A DNA stretch of 64,000 nucleotides from Sporisorium sorghi (lineage: Eukaryota > Basidiomycota > Ustilaginomycetes > Ustilaginales > Ustilaginaceae): the NCBI GenBank assembly GCA_023212695.1, contig JALCCG010000005.1, positions 491 to 64,490 on the forward strand. Reading direction: 5' to 3'. A program made the position numbers and the translations under genes. The notes under the pieces are model-generated. The model did no database searches. It saw nothing but the letters and a program-made list of their open reading frames with translations, and had not been told where the DNA came from. Of the stretch, positions 61,509 through 64,000 are shown piece after piece. Numbering within the stretch: the stretch's first letter is position 1; every line of letters starts with the position of its first letter.

Positions 61509-62536
61509 TCTGCTTGCGGTGCTCCCTCATCGCGGCAGGTTGATGACACCGTGTCTTAGGCGATCAAATCACTTGTCAGTTCAGGGCAGCAGCTGTAGTC
61601 GTAGTCTTTTCGTGTTTGTTGGCTTCTCACAAACTCCTGTCGCATGTGCCAGATGAAGCTGGCGCGTTTCCAGCATACAAGACCCCCTTGAACTGTTGGT
61701 GGTACGAGGTGGGTTGGATGGTGAGACGACGCTGAGCAAGCTTTGCTTGCTCTACATATACATATGTGGCCGTAAGCTCACAGGTGAGATAACTCCGCTG
61801 TATTGTAATGCGTCACAACATGAATCTCGCAGCAATCCTCTTATTCCGTGCATCTCGTATGACATTCTTCTATCTCGTATCGGGGAGAAACTGTTGTGCC
61901 GATGTGCTTTTGCCATGCTGACTGAATGGGTATCGCCGCTACAGCTTTGCTTCGTCCTCGAGCGTTCGCAGGAAGTGGGCTGTTGCTAGTCATGCATGTA
62001 GATGAAGCACTCGGCCAGCATGCCGAGGCGCGGGACAATCAGAGCCGGTTGTCGCCCTTCGAAAGGTCCCGCTCGGTGTTTCGCCGTCAGTCTCACTCGC
62101 AGACAGCTACCCTCAGAGGACGCGATAGGAGCAGAAGAGTGAGTGTCAGACCGGCACCATCTTGCCGAGGTCCCTGGCCGCGACTCGAGGCTCCGGATCC
62201 GAAACGAGCGGGTGAATGCACAGCACTGCACCTAAATGAAGGCCAGCGTGAAGGCAACCGACGAGAGAGAGAGTAAAGAATGGAGGAAAGATGGATCGAG
62301 CCTGTTGGTGCGGTGACTGTGGTGTGAAAATGACTCGAGGCTCGGAAGTGGGTGACCGTGATTCTCTGGACCCCACCAATGGCCACCGACTGCGCTCACT
62401 GAGCCAGCACGCAAGAAGGCACGCAGTCAACGATGAGCGACACACACGACTCCCTCTATTGACAGCGCGAGTGTCCTTCCCTCTGTACCATCCCCTACAA
62501 GCTTGTCGTCCGTCTCAGCATTGCAATTCTCTCAAA
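61509..62536. other. Intergenic region A20-A21
   Basis: 1.03 kb. The A21 frame is open from 62291 but has no ATG with a signal peptide before 62537. Nothing else is recognised. Confidence 0.4.
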
Positions 62537-63187
62537 ATGCGTTTCAGAACCTTCCACCTTCTTGAAGCTGCATGCTTTCTCGCTGCTCCACTCCTTTTTG
62601 GCTGTCAAGCCAGGGCAACCGACGGTGGTGAGGCATCCAGCAGCTACAGTCTGGTCCTGCCGGACCAGCCAGAGACGGCGAGCATCCAGCCAGCCACCCC
62701 GATCGCGATGCAAACTACTCTCGAGCATCGCAAGCCCTCACAGTTTCTCGGAGAGGCCGTCAGTATCTGGAAGGAGCGCAACCTTATGCTCAAGCGGCTT
62801 CAGTATCGGCTCAGCGAATTTGGACTCAAAGGCGAATCTCTTCGACGTGAAGTCCGCTCGAAGCGATTTCAGCGTAACCACCTTCATTTCTTACGGGCTG
62901 AACTACGAACAAAGGTGCATGAGAAGCAAGCGCTCTTTCTCGCTCCCTCATCGGACAGGAAGGGAAGGCTCATTGCCTTTCCTCTTTTCCCGCCAAAGGG
63001 TTCCCATTCGAAACGCGTCTTCTGGGCTCTTTTGGAGGTTCATCCCTTTCCAAAGGATGACTTGCCACATGTCCAATGGCACGCCTACGCTTCTCACTTC
63101 CTGAATGATCCGAGTGGTCTTAAAACAAAGATTCCCAGCTCTCTCGACGCCAAGCCCCTGTACTGGTTTCTCACGCACCGTCTTTAG
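62537..63187 (+). CDS. Family A secreted protein A21 (subgroup 3, divergent)
   Basis: A 216-residue protein of unknown function. The signal peptide MRFRTFHLLEAACFLAAPLLFGC is followed by a Ser/Thr/Gln-rich region and a basic, helical centre (KRLQYRLSEFGLKG). Blocks are KQALFLAPS, GRLIAFPLF, KRVFWALLEVH and WHAYASHFLND. The C-terminus ends LDAKPLYWFLTHRL. Block 4 has His-Ala-Tyr instead of Gly-Phe. Confidence 0.8.
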   Translation: MRFRTFHLLEAACFLAAPLLFGCQARATDGGEASSSYSLVLPDQPETASIQPATPIAMQTTLEHRKPSQFLGEAVSIWKERNLMLKRLQYRLSEFGLKGESLRREVRSKRFQRNHLHFLRAELRTKVHEKQALFLAPSSDRKGRLIAFPLFPPKGSHSKRVFWALLEVHPFPKDDLPHVQWHAYASHFLNDPSGLKTKIPSSLDAKPLYWFLTHRL

Positions 63188-63712
63188 CACGGCAACATGT
63201 GACCTTCGAGCCCTTCCGTCATTGATGCAGCGACTGTTCAAGCGATGAAAATGCACTGTATAACAGCTGCGTTCTGGGCCCACGCATGCCAAGCCTGCCC
63301 TCACGCCGCACATGTCTCTCCGTGGGAATCGCATGAAGTGGTCCTACTATGAGCTTACTCGAGACAAGGTTTGTGCCCCTGGGCACCGAAGATATGAGGC
63401 TCGATGGGCTGCAGGTGGAGCCTTTTCAGTTCAAAGGTCTCATACGCCCTACCGCAGCTCACTACGGACCGTGCTCGGGCGACGGACCGCGCCGGCCAGT
63501 CTGAGATTCGTAGATGCGCAGATGAGGCGGAAAAGTTTTGCAGGCCGTAGCTGTTGCGCCGCCGTTTCCGAGAAACAGTACTTTTTCGCTGCCGAGCATT
63601 CCGAGAAAGCACCACTGGCAGAAGAGATCCAGCAGAGTATAAAGAAGCGACAATGTCGATCTTCTCCGTCTGCCCGGAGCCCCCCATCTGTCTCAAGTAA
63701 AACTTACCAAAC
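63188..63712. other. Intergenic region A21-A22
   Basis: 525 bp with a TATAAAG box at 63638-63644, about 70 bp before the A22 ATG. Confidence 0.5.
63638..63644 (+). promoter_or_regulatory. TATA box of A22
   Basis: TATAAAG, about 70 bp before the ATG at 63713. Confidence 0.55.
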
Positions 63713-64000
63713 ATGGCCATGCCTCACGTTTCATTCCTAACTGTGCTGTTGCTCATCATTGCCGCTGCTCTGCCCAGTCAGAAAGCTGTGGCCGTTGGAA
63801 ATGACGAAATCACCTTTCGTGGCGATCACGACGGAGCCGACTTCGAACATCCTTCGCCGTCGTTCAGCTTCCCCATTCTTCCAGACCCGAGTCAGCAGGA
63901 TCACGTGATGCATTCACACACTGCTTGGTCTCATCCTGGAGGCTCTCCCGCCATGCTCCATTTCGATGCTTCGCCCCCTTTCGCTGGTTCAGTTGCTATT
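63713..64000 (+). CDS. Secreted protein A22, partial at window end
   Basis: The frame from ATG 63713 (a second ATG at 63719) stays open for 96 codons to the window edge. It starts with a signal peptide (MAMPHVSFLTVLLLIIAAAL) followed by an acidic, His/Ser/Pro-rich chain without cysteine. The conserved blocks would lie beyond the edge, so membership in family A is inferred from position, promoter and signal peptide only. Confidence 0.65.
   Translation, partial: MAMPHVSFLTVLLLIIAAALPSQKAVAVGNDEITFRGDHDGADFEHPSPSFSFPILPDPSQQDHVMHSHTAWSHPGGSPAMLHFDASPPFAGSVAI

Noticed and set aside
1..64000. CRISPR arrays, operons and ribosome binding sites
   Set aside because: The genes, introns and promoters are eukaryotic; no regularly spaced repeats with unique spacers were seen.

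Overview
The window reads as nuclear DNA of a basidiomycete smut fungus (Ustilaginomycotina, Ustilaginaceae-like). The evidence is mostly intronless genes, short 70-140 bp introns with GTRNGT donors, Ser/Ala/Gln-rich low-complexity protein tails, long poly(A)/poly(T) tracts between genes, and a large tandem array of small secreted proteins like the effector clusters of plant-infecting smuts. Species cannot be fixed from sequence reading alone.

Positions 1-25,100 are an ordinary housekeeping segment. In order it holds a TPR-containing protein phosphatase 5 (PPT1), a HAD phosphatase of the pseudouridine-5'-phosphatase type with one in-frame intron, a MAT2B/RmlD-like reductase-fold protein, the retromer sorting nexin VPS5, an SRA-YDG domain protein, a prolyl oligopeptidase with a possible mitochondrial leader, the mitotic kinase CDK1 (PSTAIRE, three exons), a GH18 protein of the CHID1 type, an MTFP1/MTP18-like mitochondrial protein, the HOPS/CORVET subunit VPS18 and the oligosaccharyltransferase catalytic subunit STT3.

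A decayed piece of STT3 lies just downstream of the intact gene, at 25,635-25,845. It marks the boundary with the accessory region.

From 26,163 to the window end the DNA is almost entirely a tandem array of small secreted proteins. I count 22 members of one very divergent, single-exon superfamily (called family A here, A1-A22). Members are about 195-255 residues, with a signal peptide, almost no cysteine in the mature part, and five recurring short blocks ending in a Gly-Phe/Tyr-Ala-x-Val block and a C-terminal ELF/QLF helix. They fall into three subgroups in map order: A1-A6, A7-A11 and A12-A22. A6, A10, A13, A16 and A17 carry damage (frameshift, nonsense codon, lost ATG or lost 5' end). Nested between A11 and A12, on the minus strand, is a second family of three-exon secreted proteins (B1-B3, plus a decayed copy). 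A PIF/Harbinger (HARBI1-like) transposase gene with an intact DDE triad and a fold-back repeat sit between A8 and A9. Most cluster genes have a TATA-like box 50-150 bp before the ATG.

No function can be given for families A and B. Their architecture and birth-and-death pattern fit a lineage-specific effector cluster, but that is inference. No tRNA, rRNA or CRISPR was recognised.
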